Both the position numbers and the translations under genes were made by a program. From Pelosinus fermentans DSM 17108 (GTDB lineage: Bacteria > Bacillota > Negativicutes > DSM-13327), in NCBI RefSeq assembly GCF_000271485.2, contig NZ_AKVN02000001.1, positions 1,244,001-1,308,000 on the forward strand: DNA of 64,000 nucleotides, given 5' to 3'. Under the pieces are notes generated by a model. It saw only the letters and a program-made list of their open reading frames with translations. It ran no database searches and was not told the origin of the DNA. This document shows, one piece after another, positions 17,037 to 24,326 of this stretch (position 1 is its first letter; each line of letters begins with the position of its first letter).

Positions 17037-17471
17037 ATGATTCTCTACACAATTGGGTTTGGGAAAAAAACGGCGCAGGAATTCTTTACGCTCCTACAAA
17101 AGAATGGAGTTAAGCGTGTAATTGATATCAGACTGAATAATGTCTCTCAACTTGCGGGATACACCAAGAAGGCAGATTTAGCGTATTTTCTTAGAGCAAT
17201 AGCGGATATTGATTATATTCATTTGCCGGAATTTGCTCCGACCAAGCAACTGTTGGATGGGTATAAAGGTAAAGAAATAAGTTGGCGGGAATACGAAACG
17301 GAATACGCTCGTATTCTGGAAGAACGTGCTTCTCTCAATCACTTAGATAATAGCTTATTTGATGGAGCCTGTTTACTTTGTAGCGAACCAACACCTAAAC
17401 AATGTCATCGCAGGTTACTTGCTGAATATTTGGCAGAAAAGGTTAATGGATTGAGAGTAATTCATCTTTGA
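17037..17471 (+). CDS. DUF488 family protein, short form
   Basis: 144 residues. DUF488 hallmarks: YTIGFGKK at the start, VIDIRLNN (about 28-35), and the cysteine/glutamate motif ACLLCSEPTPKQCHRRLLAEYL (C-x-E with a following CHR, about 111-130). DUF488 proteins have no established enzymatic role; the conserved Asp-Arg, Cys-Glu and His suggest an enzyme. First of a three-gene cassette with a second DUF488 and a dual-OB protein, inside an island of decayed genes. Confidence 0.85.
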   Translation: MILYTIGFGKKTAQEFFTLLQKNGVKRVIDIRLNNVSQLAGYTKKADLAYFLRAIADIDYIHLPEFAPTKQLLDGYKGKEISWREYETEYARILEERASLNHLDNSLFDGACLLCSEPTPKQCHRRLLAEYLAEKVNGLRVIHL

Positions 17472-17539
17472 TCGGTACTATGTAGTGAATTTGATGAGAT
17501 AATGAACGTAGGATCAAAAAAAGGGGGGGCGCGGAAGCA

Positions 17540-18175
17540 GTGAAGAATGTTAAAAAGATTTATACCCTGGGACATTCAACTGTCTCCAGCTCATTTTTTT
17601 TAAGTATTATCCAAAAATTTGGCATCTCTTGTATTGTAGATGTACGGAGTGTTCCTTATAGCCGGCATGCTCCACAATATAATAAAGAGGATTTAAGTCG
17701 TTTTTTGAAACGAAATTCTATTCAGTATGTTTTCATGGGCGATGAATTTGGCGCTAGGCGCGAGGAGCAGAGCTTATATTCGCCTTCAGGCTATCTTGAT
17801 TTTGAGCGCACACGTAAATCTGAGCTGTTTATGCGTGGCATTGAGCGTATTAATAAAGGCTTGCAGGCAGGCTTTACAATTGCGCTTATGTGTACAGAAA
17901 AATGGGCAATAGAGTGTCATAGGAGTATTTTAGTAGGCAAGGGATTAGCAGATGTCGGTTTTGAAGTCGTACACATCGACCATGATAGTAATACTATGAC
18001 GCAACCTGAAATGGAGCAGGTTTTGTTAAAAATGTATTTCCCAGAAGTTAATATGTTTGCGGATCAATTGGGTGAGCCACTAAATGAAGCAGCAATGATT
18101 GAAGAAGCTTATCGACGCAAAAATAAGGAAATTGGTTTTATCGGGTATGAAGACAAAGAGGCCGCCCACAATTAA
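17540..18175 (+). CDS. DUF488 family protein, long form
   Basis: 211 residues. YTLGHSTVSSSFF at the start, VDVRSVPYSRHAPQYNKEDL (about 32-51), and ALMCTEKWAIECHRSILV (about 116-133), the canonical DUF488 motif set. A C-terminal extension of about 60 acidic residues follows. Only moderately similar to the preceding paralogue. The gene ends 14 bases before the dual-OB gene, so both are probably cotranscribed. Confidence 0.88.
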   Translation: MKNVKKIYTLGHSTVSSSFFLSIIQKFGISCIVDVRSVPYSRHAPQYNKEDLSRFLKRNSIQYVFMGDEFGARREEQSLYSPSGYLDFERTRKSELFMRGIERINKGLQAGFTIALMCTEKWAIECHRSILVGKGLADVGFEVVHIDHDSNTMTQPEMEQVLLKMYFPEVNMFADQLGEPLNEAAMIEEAYRRKNKEIGFIGYEDKEAAHN

Positions 18176-18189
18176 GTGGAGGCGATTTT

Positions 18190-18855
18190 ATGGAAAAAGA
18201 AATTATACTCATGGCTAAATCCTGGAAGGGCGGCGGTTACTGTATTGCTGGCATTGACACTACTACGAGAGATTGGGTCCGAATAGTATCAGATGATGCA
18301 GCTAGGCAGCATGCGGTTACGGATGAGGACATGAAGTATCAAGATGGGACAAGCCCCCAGATATTGGATAGGGTGAGGATTAAATGTACAGCTCATACAC
18401 CTAATGATTATCAGCCAGAGAATTACACTATGGATAGTTCTCGTCGTTGGAGAAAATCTGGACAAGCAGATATTAATGCGGTTATAAATCTTCATCCTGC
18501 TGAATTTCATGGAATCTTATTTTATAATAACGATAAGAAGGTTACTCCAGGAGAAATACAAGCCATTAGCGATGGCAATAAATACTCATTAGCATTTATT
18601 AGACCTTCAAATACTAAAATTAATGTTAAACGGTGGGATGGAAGCACACGACCAAAGATTACAGCATGCTTTACACATGGAGAGCGAAGTTATCGATATA
18701 TAAAAGTTACCGACCCTACCTTTGTAATACAGTATCAAGATATAGAAGACGGAGATTATCCGCTTGATAATGTATATTTTGTTGCTAGCTTAGCTGATCC
18801 CAATCCGAGCGATGGTGATCATTGGAAGCTGATTGCTACCGTTTTAAAGGAATAA
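18190..18855 (+). CDS. dual OB-fold domain (DuOB-like) protein
   Basis: 221 residues. The opening LMAKSWKGGGYCIAGID and WVRIVSDDAA matches the small family described as dual OB-containing proteins, often next to DUF488 or nucleic-acid conflict genes; a later block (DGSTRPKITACFTHGERSYR) would be part of the second OB fold. OB folds bind nucleic acid or nucleotides. Placed last in the DUF488-DUF488-DuOB cassette and followed by a strong terminator. Family recognition is from memory of motifs, not a search. Confidence 0.7.
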   Translation: MEKEIILMAKSWKGGGYCIAGIDTTTRDWVRIVSDDAARQHAVTDEDMKYQDGTSPQILDRVRIKCTAHTPNDYQPENYTMDSSRRWRKSGQADINAVINLHPAEFHGILFYNNDKKVTPGEIQAISDGNKYSLAFIRPSNTKINVKRWDGSTRPKITACFTHGERSYRYIKVTDPTFVIQYQDIEDGDYPLDNVYFVASLADPNPSDGDHWKLIATVLKE

Positions 18856-18877
18856 TTTATTTTAATAATTATAAAGT

Positions 18878-18916
18878 AAAGCCCTTACCCATTGAATAAT
18901 TGGGTAAGGGCTTTTT
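18878..18916 (+). terminator. Rho-independent terminator
   Basis: GCCCTTACCCA (18881-18891) pairs perfectly with TGGGTAAGGGC (18901-18911), followed by T5. It ends the DUF488/dual-OB cassette and nearly touches the 3' end of the transposase remnant on the other strand. Confidence 0.9.
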
Positions 18917-19451
18917 ACAGGTTTTTAAAATCCTTGTAGAAGGAGGAGTTCTGATAGCTTTCTTTGGCCTGTTCGGATAGGGCTAGTTGGGAAATATCAA
19001 ACGTTCCCTTTACCTGTGGCAGAGACCAGCCCTCTGTAGCTAAAGCCCACTGCTTCAGATGATTTTTCAGCTTTTTCACAGACTGAGTGGTAATGAAGGC
19101 ACGATCTTTCCTATCATTGAATTTGCGGTTATCGGTGGACGAGAGACCGGCATCCGTACAAACAATAAATTTAGCCAGAGAGAAATCCGTAAGGATCTTT
19201 TTTTCTAACGGCTGTAGAGTAAGCTGCTCGTTCGTGTTGCCGCTATGAATACTAAAGGCAAGGGGAATGCCGTCCCCATCCATAAACAGTCCCATTTCAA
19301 CAATTGGATTGGGCCTGTTTTCTTTGGAAGGGCCATACTGTTTATCGCTGCTTTCCTGTTCAATCTCAAAAAAATAATTGGTACAATCGTAGTAAAGAAT
19401 TTTATAATGGATTATTAACAAATATTGAAGTTTAGCAATTCTTGCCGCCAC
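18915..19451 (-). pseudogene. IS4/IS1634-like transposase remnant
   Basis: About 178 codons from the middle of a DDE transposase: ILYYDCTNYFFEIEQES carries the first catalytic Asp, GLFMDGDGIPLAFSIHSGN is the typical following block, and FIVCTDAGLSSTDN the second Asp. The N-terminal third and the C-terminal part with the glutamate are missing (family length about 500 residues or more), and no terminal inverted repeats were seen. A dead insertion-sequence fragment. Confidence 0.75.
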
Positions 19452-19641
19452 AAGCGGCTTTTTCTGTTTTTATACATATAAGGACAATTGTTTTTTGCGG
19501 ATAATACGGATAAGATTGACAAATAAAAAAACGTGATGCAACAGTTAATATTTCTGTAAATTGGTTGTCTCAAGCTGTGGGTCAAGAGTTAGAATAATTC
19601 GTTAATCGTTCTATGAATATAGTATTCAAATATCAAAGATA

Positions 19642-19684
19642 AAATAAGCAGGAGAAATCGTTTTATGATTTCTTCTGCTTATTT
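19642..19684 (-). terminator. terminator overlapping the 3' end of the repressor gene
   Basis: AAATAAGCAGGAGAAATC (19642-19659) pairs with GATTTCTTCTGCTTATTT (19667-19684) with one mismatch. On the minus strand it is followed by a T-rich tract. Its right half encodes the last codons of the repressor. Confidence 0.7.
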
Positions 19685-20043
19685 TTCTGTTTTGCATCCC
19701 AGAATATAATATCAAGTGATGCTTTAATTTTGGATTTATCTTCTTTAGTTAATGGTATGCCATCAAAAAGAACTTCTGGTTGCTCTAGGAATTTAATGAG
19801 GTCATTAGAGTTGTCCTCTTCCGCAGCAGGGGAAAGAGATTCGATATTATCGCGACCTACTAAATAGTCTATGGTCACATTGAAGAAATCTGCAAGCTGC
19901 TTTGTTGTTGCCAGATCTGGTTCACGTTGACCTATTTCATATAAGGATAAGCGGGAGCGAGATATATTAGTTAGTTTTGCAACCTCATTTTGTGTTAATG
20001 ATCTGCGTCCACGCAAATCTGCAAGACGTTCGCCAAATGTCAT
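19663..20043 (-). CDS. XRE family repressor (CI-like)
   Basis: 126 residues. N-terminal Cro/CI helix-turn-helix (LADLRGRRSLTQNEVAKLTN, ISRSRLSLYEIGQREPD, about 5-45), an SOS-independent acidic middle and a basic lysine-rich tail. Divergent from a second small XRE gene; the 149-base gap carries three palindromic sites, so the pair forms a CI/Cro-like switch. Likely a leftover of a mobile element, since no integrase or structural genes remain. Confidence 0.85.
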   Translation of the reverse strand: MTFGERLADLRGRRSLTQNEVAKLTNISRSRLSLYEIGQREPDLATTKQLADFFNVTIDYLVGRDNIESLSPAAEEDNSNDLIKFLEQPEVLFDGIPLTKEDKSKIKASLDIIFWDAKQKNKQKKS

Positions 20044-20080
20044 ATAATCAACTCCTGCATATAATTATATGCTACGGATA

Positions 20081-20177
20081 GAAGCAATTAAATAATTTGC
20101 TTCTAAAAGTTGCAAAGAATATTGACAGCTTCATTGTGAAGCATTATAATAAAGATATAAATGCTTCATAATGAAGC
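20081..20177. promoter_or_regulatory. XRE switch region: promoter and three operator palindromes
   Basis: Rightward promoter TTGACA (20122-20127), 17-base spacer, TATAAT (20145-20150). Operator GCTTCATTGTGAAGC (20128-20142) fills the spacer; GCTTCATAATGAAGC (20163-20177) covers the start of transcription or just beyond. A wider dyad, AGAAGCAATTA/TAATTTGCTTCT (20081-20105), faces the leftward repressor gene. All share the GCTTC/GAAGC half-site. Confidence 0.8.
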
Positions 20178-20192
20178 TGGAAGGAGGATTAT

Positions 20193-20408
20193 ATGAGAAA
20201 AGAGTTAGCTATTGCGCGTGAAAATATTGGACTGACACAAGCAAGGATGGCTGAATTGCTAGGAATATCTCGTAGTTATTACAGCTTAATTGAAAATGGA
20301 ATGAGGAATCCTGACTATGGATTAGCAAAGCGGATAGCTAAAATTCTTAAAGTGTCGCCCAATAATATTTTTTTTGACCTCGATGGCTTCAATTTGAAGC
20401 AAAAATAA
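20193..20408 (+). CDS. small XRE family DNA-binding protein (Cro-like)
   Basis: 71 residues, almost entirely a helix-turn-helix domain (LAIARENIGLTQARMAELLG, ISRSYYSLIENGMRNPD). GGAGG lies before the ATG, directly downstream of the operator-embedded promoter. Likely the antagonist or partner of the divergent repressor. Confidence 0.85.
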   Translation: MRKELAIARENIGLTQARMAELLGISRSYYSLIENGMRNPDYGLAKRIAKILKVSPNNIFFDLDGFNLKQK

Positions 20409-20454
20409 TGGAGTTATCGTTCTGGAATCTAAAGCTAGTAAAGGAGGTGATAAT

Positions 20455-20523
20455 TTGTTCTCTACCAATCGATCGTTTCAGGAAAGAAGAGTAACAATTA
20501 GAAGCCCTTCCATCAACAAGTAG
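20455..20523 (+). CDS. possible 22-residue peptide with a near-ideal ribosome binding site
   Basis: AAAGGAGGTGAT (20440-20451) is an almost perfect anti-16S match, followed by a TTG-initiated 22-codon frame (MFSTNRSFQERRVTIRSPSI...) ending at TAG. Rich in Arg and Ser. No known family. The Shine-Dalgarno sequence is the only support; it could also be a relic of a deleted gene's start. Confidence 0.3.
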   Translation: MFSTNRSFQERRVTIRSPSINK

Positions 20524-20665
20524 CAAAAGAGTAGTCTTTTAAATCTCACTACCTAGATTATACCAGTAATATTTGTAAAATTCTGCATCTTATTCTCAAA
20601 AAGAAGTTTCGTATTTCACTCCCGTTACATATCATCGAAATCTTACAGCAAAAGGAGACAAAACC

Positions 20666-21682
20666 ATGAAAGTCATAACCCTAGATTCACCCCTCAAAAT
20701 CGGTATCAAAGACATCTCCATGCCAGAGCGGAAGAATGACAACGAAGTTCTCATCAAAGTCCGTGCCCTTGGCATCTGCGGATCCGATATTGGTGCTTAC
20801 CGAGGCGTCAATCCTACTGTAAGCTATCCCCGTATCATCGGTCATGAGATCGGCGGGGAAGTGGTGTCTATTTCAGATAATAGCAAGGGCATTATCCCAG
20901 GAGATCGAGTCGTTCTAGAACCCTATCTGCCTTGCTATCAGTGCTATCCTTGCAGCATGGGCAGAACCAACTGCTGCGAGGAGTTAAAAGTCTTAGGGGT
21001 GCAGACGGATGGAGGCATGGCGGAGTATGTGACCCATCCTCTCAACTTGGTGCATCTGGTGCCTCGTGAAATGGAGTGGCAGGAGGTTGCCATGCTTGAG
21101 CCCTTGACCATTGCCCTCCATGCCAATCATCGCTCCAGAGTCAAGGAAGGGGAGCATGTTCTCATTATTGGGGCGGGAGCCATTGGATTATTAGCTGCCC
21201 AAGTCGCCATGGTCTACGGAGCGGTTCCCATTCTAGTGGATGTGGTAGAAAAACGGTTAGCGTTGGCAAAAGAGATGGACATACTCCATACCTTGCATCC
21301 CTCACAGGGAAATGTCATCCAAGAACTCTCTGCCATTACCAAGGGACGCATGGCAGAAGTGGTCATTGAAGCCTCGGGTTCCCAAGGAGCCATTCATAGC
21401 ATGTTTGACTATGTATCCGCTGCCGGACGCATTGCCTTAGTGGGCTGGCCCAATGGGGAAACGCCTTTGCCTACGGCCGTAATTACCAAGAAAGAACTGG
21501 ATATTGTCGGTTCCCGCACCAGTGCCAATGAATTTCCCGAAGCCATTGCCTTACTGCAGAACAAGCAGGTACAGGTGCGTGAGATCATCAGCCGTGTAGT
21601 GACCTTTGACGAGATTCCCGATGCCGTCATGAACATGGCTGCCTTTCCTGACAAGTTTGTCAAAGTGATAGCGGTGCTGTAA
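20666..21682 (+). CDS. zinc-dependent MDR alcohol/polyol dehydrogenase
   Basis: 338 residues. Catalytic zinc ligands in GICGSD (about 37-42) and GHEIGG (about 62), structural zinc cysteines CYQCYPCSMGRTNCC (about 92-106), Rossmann VLIIGAGAIGLLAAQVA (about 166-182). L-iditol/galactitol-1-phosphate/L-gulonate dehydrogenase-like. Next to an IolC-like kinase and a GntP permease, so a sugar-acid or inositol-derived substrate is likely. Codons are C-rich (ACC, GCC), unlike genes before and after. Confidence 0.85.
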   Translation: MKVITLDSPLKIGIKDISMPERKNDNEVLIKVRALGICGSDIGAYRGVNPTVSYPRIIGHEIGGEVVSISDNSKGIIPGDRVVLEPYLPCYQCYPCSMGRTNCCEELKVLGVQTDGGMAEYVTHPLNLVHLVPREMEWQEVAMLEPLTIALHANHRSRVKEGEHVLIIGAGAIGLLAAQVAMVYGAVPILVDVVEKRLALAKEMDILHTLHPSQGNVIQELSAITKGRMAEVVIEASGSQGAIHSMFDYVSAAGRIALVGWPNGETPLPTAVITKKELDIVGSRTSANEFPEAIALLQNKQVQVREIISRVVTFDEIPDAVMNMAAFPDKFVKVIAVL

Positions 21683-21726
21683 CGAAAGAAAAAGAAAGGA
21701 CCAAAGAAAAACAGGAGGTTGTAATC

Positions 21727-22782
21727 ATGAAAAAGTTTACCTTTGCCCCTGAGAAAGACATCGATGTCATTGCCGTAGGACGCATAGCCATTGATTTAAA
21801 CCCCAATGAAATTCATCGCACCTTGGACAAGGTCAACACCTTTACCAAATATGTAGGGGGTTCTCCTGCCAATATTGCTGTAGGCTTAGCCCGTCTTGGC
21901 AAGAAGGTCGGATTCATCGGCAAAGTGTCCGATGATGCCTTTGGCAAGTACGTTACCGATTACTTCATCGAAAAAGGCATTGATGTATCCCATGTTACCC
22001 CGTCATCAGACGGAGAAGTCTTAGGTCTGACCTTTACGGAAATCTCCAGTCCCACCGAAAGTCAGATTCTCATGTACCGGGAAGGCGTTGCTGACCTTGC
22101 CTTAGCCCCAGCAGATATTTCCGAAGACTATATCAAGCGCGCCAAATTCCTCTTAATCTCTGGAACTGCCTTGGCGGCGAGCCCTTCCAGGGAAGCCTGC
22201 TTTTTAGCCATGACCTATGCCAAGAAGCATGATACCAAGATTATCTTTGATATTGACTACCGCAGCTACACCTGGAAATCCAACGTAGAAATCGCCGTAT
22301 ATTACTCCTTGGCAGGACAACGAAGTGATATCCTCATGGGTTCCCGGGAAGAATTTGAACTCATGGAAATGCTGGATAAGGGCAATGACATACCTGACTA
22401 CTGCCTGGCAGACAACTATCTCTTCCATGGGAATCAGATTGTCATTATCAAACACGGGAAGAAAGGTTCCCTTGCCTATAGCAGTGATCGCAAAGCCTAT
22501 AAAGTGGGCTCCTTTTCCGTAAAGCTCTTAAAATCCTTTGGCGGTGGAGATGCCTATGCTTCTGCCTTTCTCTATGGCATCTTAGAAGGCTGGCAAATGC
22601 CCACTTCTCTGGAATTTGCTACAGCCTCAGCAGCACGAGTGGTATCCAGTCATAGCTGCTCGGATGCCATGTCTACCGCCGAAGAAATCATACGCTTTAT
22701 TGCCGATAGTCAGGAAAAAGGGACGGTCATCGAGGAAATTCCCTGGAACCAGTCTATCGAAGGAGGGAGATCATGCCGTTAG
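21727..22782 (+). CDS. iolC: 5-dehydro-2-deoxygluconokinase-like PfkB kinase
   Basis: 351 residues. PfkB family with IolC features: DVIAVGRIAIDLNPNE near the start, YVGGSPANIAVGLARLG (about 42-58), FDIDYRSYTW (about 176-185) and the catalytic KSFGGGDAYASAFLYG (about 268-283; Asp is the base). IolC phosphorylates 2-deoxy-5-keto-D-gluconate in inositol degradation, yet no other iol genes are here, so the substrate may differ. Overlaps the GntP gene by 10 bases; translational coupling likely. Confidence 0.85.
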   Translation: MKKFTFAPEKDIDVIAVGRIAIDLNPNEIHRTLDKVNTFTKYVGGSPANIAVGLARLGKKVGFIGKVSDDAFGKYVTDYFIEKGIDVSHVTPSSDGEVLGLTFTEISSPTESQILMYREGVADLALAPADISEDYIKRAKFLLISGTALAASPSREACFLAMTYAKKHDTKIIFDIDYRSYTWKSNVEIAVYYSLAGQRSDILMGSREEFELMEMLDKGNDIPDYCLADNYLFHGNQIVIIKHGKKGSLAYSSDRKAYKVGSFSVKLLKSFGGGDAYASAFLYGILEGWQMPTSLEFATASAARVVSSHSCSDAMSTAEEIIRFIADSQEKGTVIEEIPWNQSIEGGRSCR

Positions 22783-24092
22783 TCATCTTAGCCTTAGGCA
22801 TTGTCGTCCTATTTATCCTCATTATCGGTGTGAAGCTCAACAGCTTCCTATCCCTAATCCTAGTTTCCTTAGGTGTAGGCTTAGCAGAAGGACTGCCACT
22901 CTTAAAAGTAGTAGACTCCATTGAAAGCGGTGTGGGAGGAACCTTAGGGCATTTAGCCTTAGTCATCAGTTTCGGTTCCATGCTGGGAAAACTCATGGTA
23001 GACAGCGGGGGAGCCCAGCGCATTGCCATGCACCTCATTGATCGGTTTGGCAGGAAATATGTGAAATGGGCAGTCTGCTTAACCGGCTTCATTGTGGGAA
23101 TTGCCTTATTCTATGAAGTAGGCTTTGTCCTTCTCATACCCTTAGTCTTTACCATTGCCCTATCCGCAGGAGTGCCCTTACTGGAAGTAGGCGTACCCAT
23201 GGCAGCCGCTTTATCCGTAACCCATTGCTTCCTGCCGCCCCATCCGGGGCCTACGGCCATTGCCGTTATCTTTAATGCTGATATTGGGCTCACCTTAGTG
23301 TATGGCTTTCTCATTGCCATCCCGACCATCATTGTAGCAGGACCCTTCTTCTATGAAACCATGAAAGATCTCAATCCTGCTGTACCGCAAGGATTGCACA
23401 GCCATCAGTCCTTTAAGGAAGAGGACATGCCCAGTTTCGCCTCCAGTCTGTTTACCACCTTGATTCCCGTATTCTTAATGGCAGCCGCTTCTCTTACTAA
23501 GTTAACTCTTCCCAAGGAATCGTATATTACCCAGTTCTTTGCCTTTGTGGGTAATGCGGATATGGCCTTACTCATTGCCGTTCTCGTTGCCTTCTATACC
23601 TTTGGCATTAAACGGGGGAAGACCATGGCCGACATCATGGAGTCCGTGCAGCAGTCCGCCATGACCATTGCCATGATCCTCTTAGTCGTGGGGGGCGGCG
23701 GTGCCTTTAAGCAGGTGCTCATTGACAGCGGCGTGGGAAAATACATTGCCTCCTTCATGGCAGGTTCCCAGCTGTCTCCCTTAGTACTGGCCTGGATGAT
23801 TGCCGCTGTACTGCGCCTCGCTGTCGGTTCCGCAACGGTAGCCGCCTTAACCACAGGGGGCATGGTACTGCCTCTCATTGCCGCAACCGGTGTCAGTCCC
23901 GAGCTCATGGTTCTTGCAACGGGGGCAGGCAGTGTCATGGCAGGACCGCCCAATGACCCGGGATTTTGGATGTTTAAGGAATTCTTTAATCTTTCCGTAA
24001 AAGAGACCATACGATCCTGGTGCGTCATGGAAACCGCTATTTCTTTTATGGGTTTAGGAGGTGTGCTGCTTTTAAATGCGTTGATTTCGTAA
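22773..24092 (+). CDS. GntP family gluconate/sugar-acid:H+ symporter
   Basis: 439 residues, highly hydrophobic, about twelve helices. GntP blocks: GVGGTLGHLALVISFGSMLG (about 52-71), FYEVGFVLLIPLVFTIA (about 112-128), HCFLPPHPGPTAIAVIF (about 150-166) and AGSVMAGPPNDPGFWMFKEF near 390-409. GGAGGG lies 5 bases before the ATG, inside the end of iolC. It likely imports the acid handled by the two preceding enzymes. Not followed by a T run; a gene remnant comes next. Confidence 0.9.
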   Translation: MPLVILALGIVVLFILIIGVKLNSFLSLILVSLGVGLAEGLPLLKVVDSIESGVGGTLGHLALVISFGSMLGKLMVDSGGAQRIAMHLIDRFGRKYVKWAVCLTGFIVGIALFYEVGFVLLIPLVFTIALSAGVPLLEVGVPMAAALSVTHCFLPPHPGPTAIAVIFNADIGLTLVYGFLIAIPTIIVAGPFFYETMKDLNPAVPQGLHSHQSFKEEDMPSFASSLFTTLIPVFLMAAASLTKLTLPKESYITQFFAFVGNADMALLIAVLVAFYTFGIKRGKTMADIMESVQQSAMTIAMILLVVGGGGAFKQVLIDSGVGKYIASFMAGSQLSPLVLAWMIAAVLRLAVGSATVAALTTGGMVLPLIAATGVSPELMVLATGAGSVMAGPPNDPGFWMFKEFFNLSVKETIRSWCVMETAISFMGLGGVLLLNALIS

Positions 24093-24101
24093 CGGGAGAG
24101 C

Positions 24102-24266
24102 ATATATGCAATTAGACTGAAGAGTATCGGTGATCCTGAGCTTAGAACTTCAAAGCCTATTGGCTACCATACCCGTGAGTATCTGTTGAAATATGGATAT
24201 TCTGAGGCTGATGTTGTCAGATTGGAAGCCGCTGGTGCTGTTAAGTGTTTTCACGGTGAGCTGTAA
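24102..24266 (+). pseudogene. C-terminal remnant of a CaiB/BaiF-like CoA-transferase
   Basis: A frame without a usable start reads SIGDPELRTSKPIGYHTREY, LLKYGYSEADVVRLEAAGAV, then a stop. This resembles the conserved C-terminus of family III CoA-transferases (small residue-PxGxHT, then LxxxGYSxxDIxxL). Only about 50 codons remain. It lies directly after GntP, a deletion scar at the edge of the composition block. Confidence 0.45.
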
Positions 24267-24280
24267 TGGTACATAAAATA

Positions 24281-24326
24281 AATGAATAATAGAGCCGGCG
24301 GATTTCCGCCGGCTCTATTATTCATT
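24281..24326. terminator. bidirectional terminator, 21-bp perfect stem
   Basis: Arms 24281-24301 (AATGAATAATAGAGCCGGCG...) and 24306-24326 pair perfectly around an ATTT loop. It lies between convergent units, and the gpsA stop codon is inside its right arm. Confidence 0.85.
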
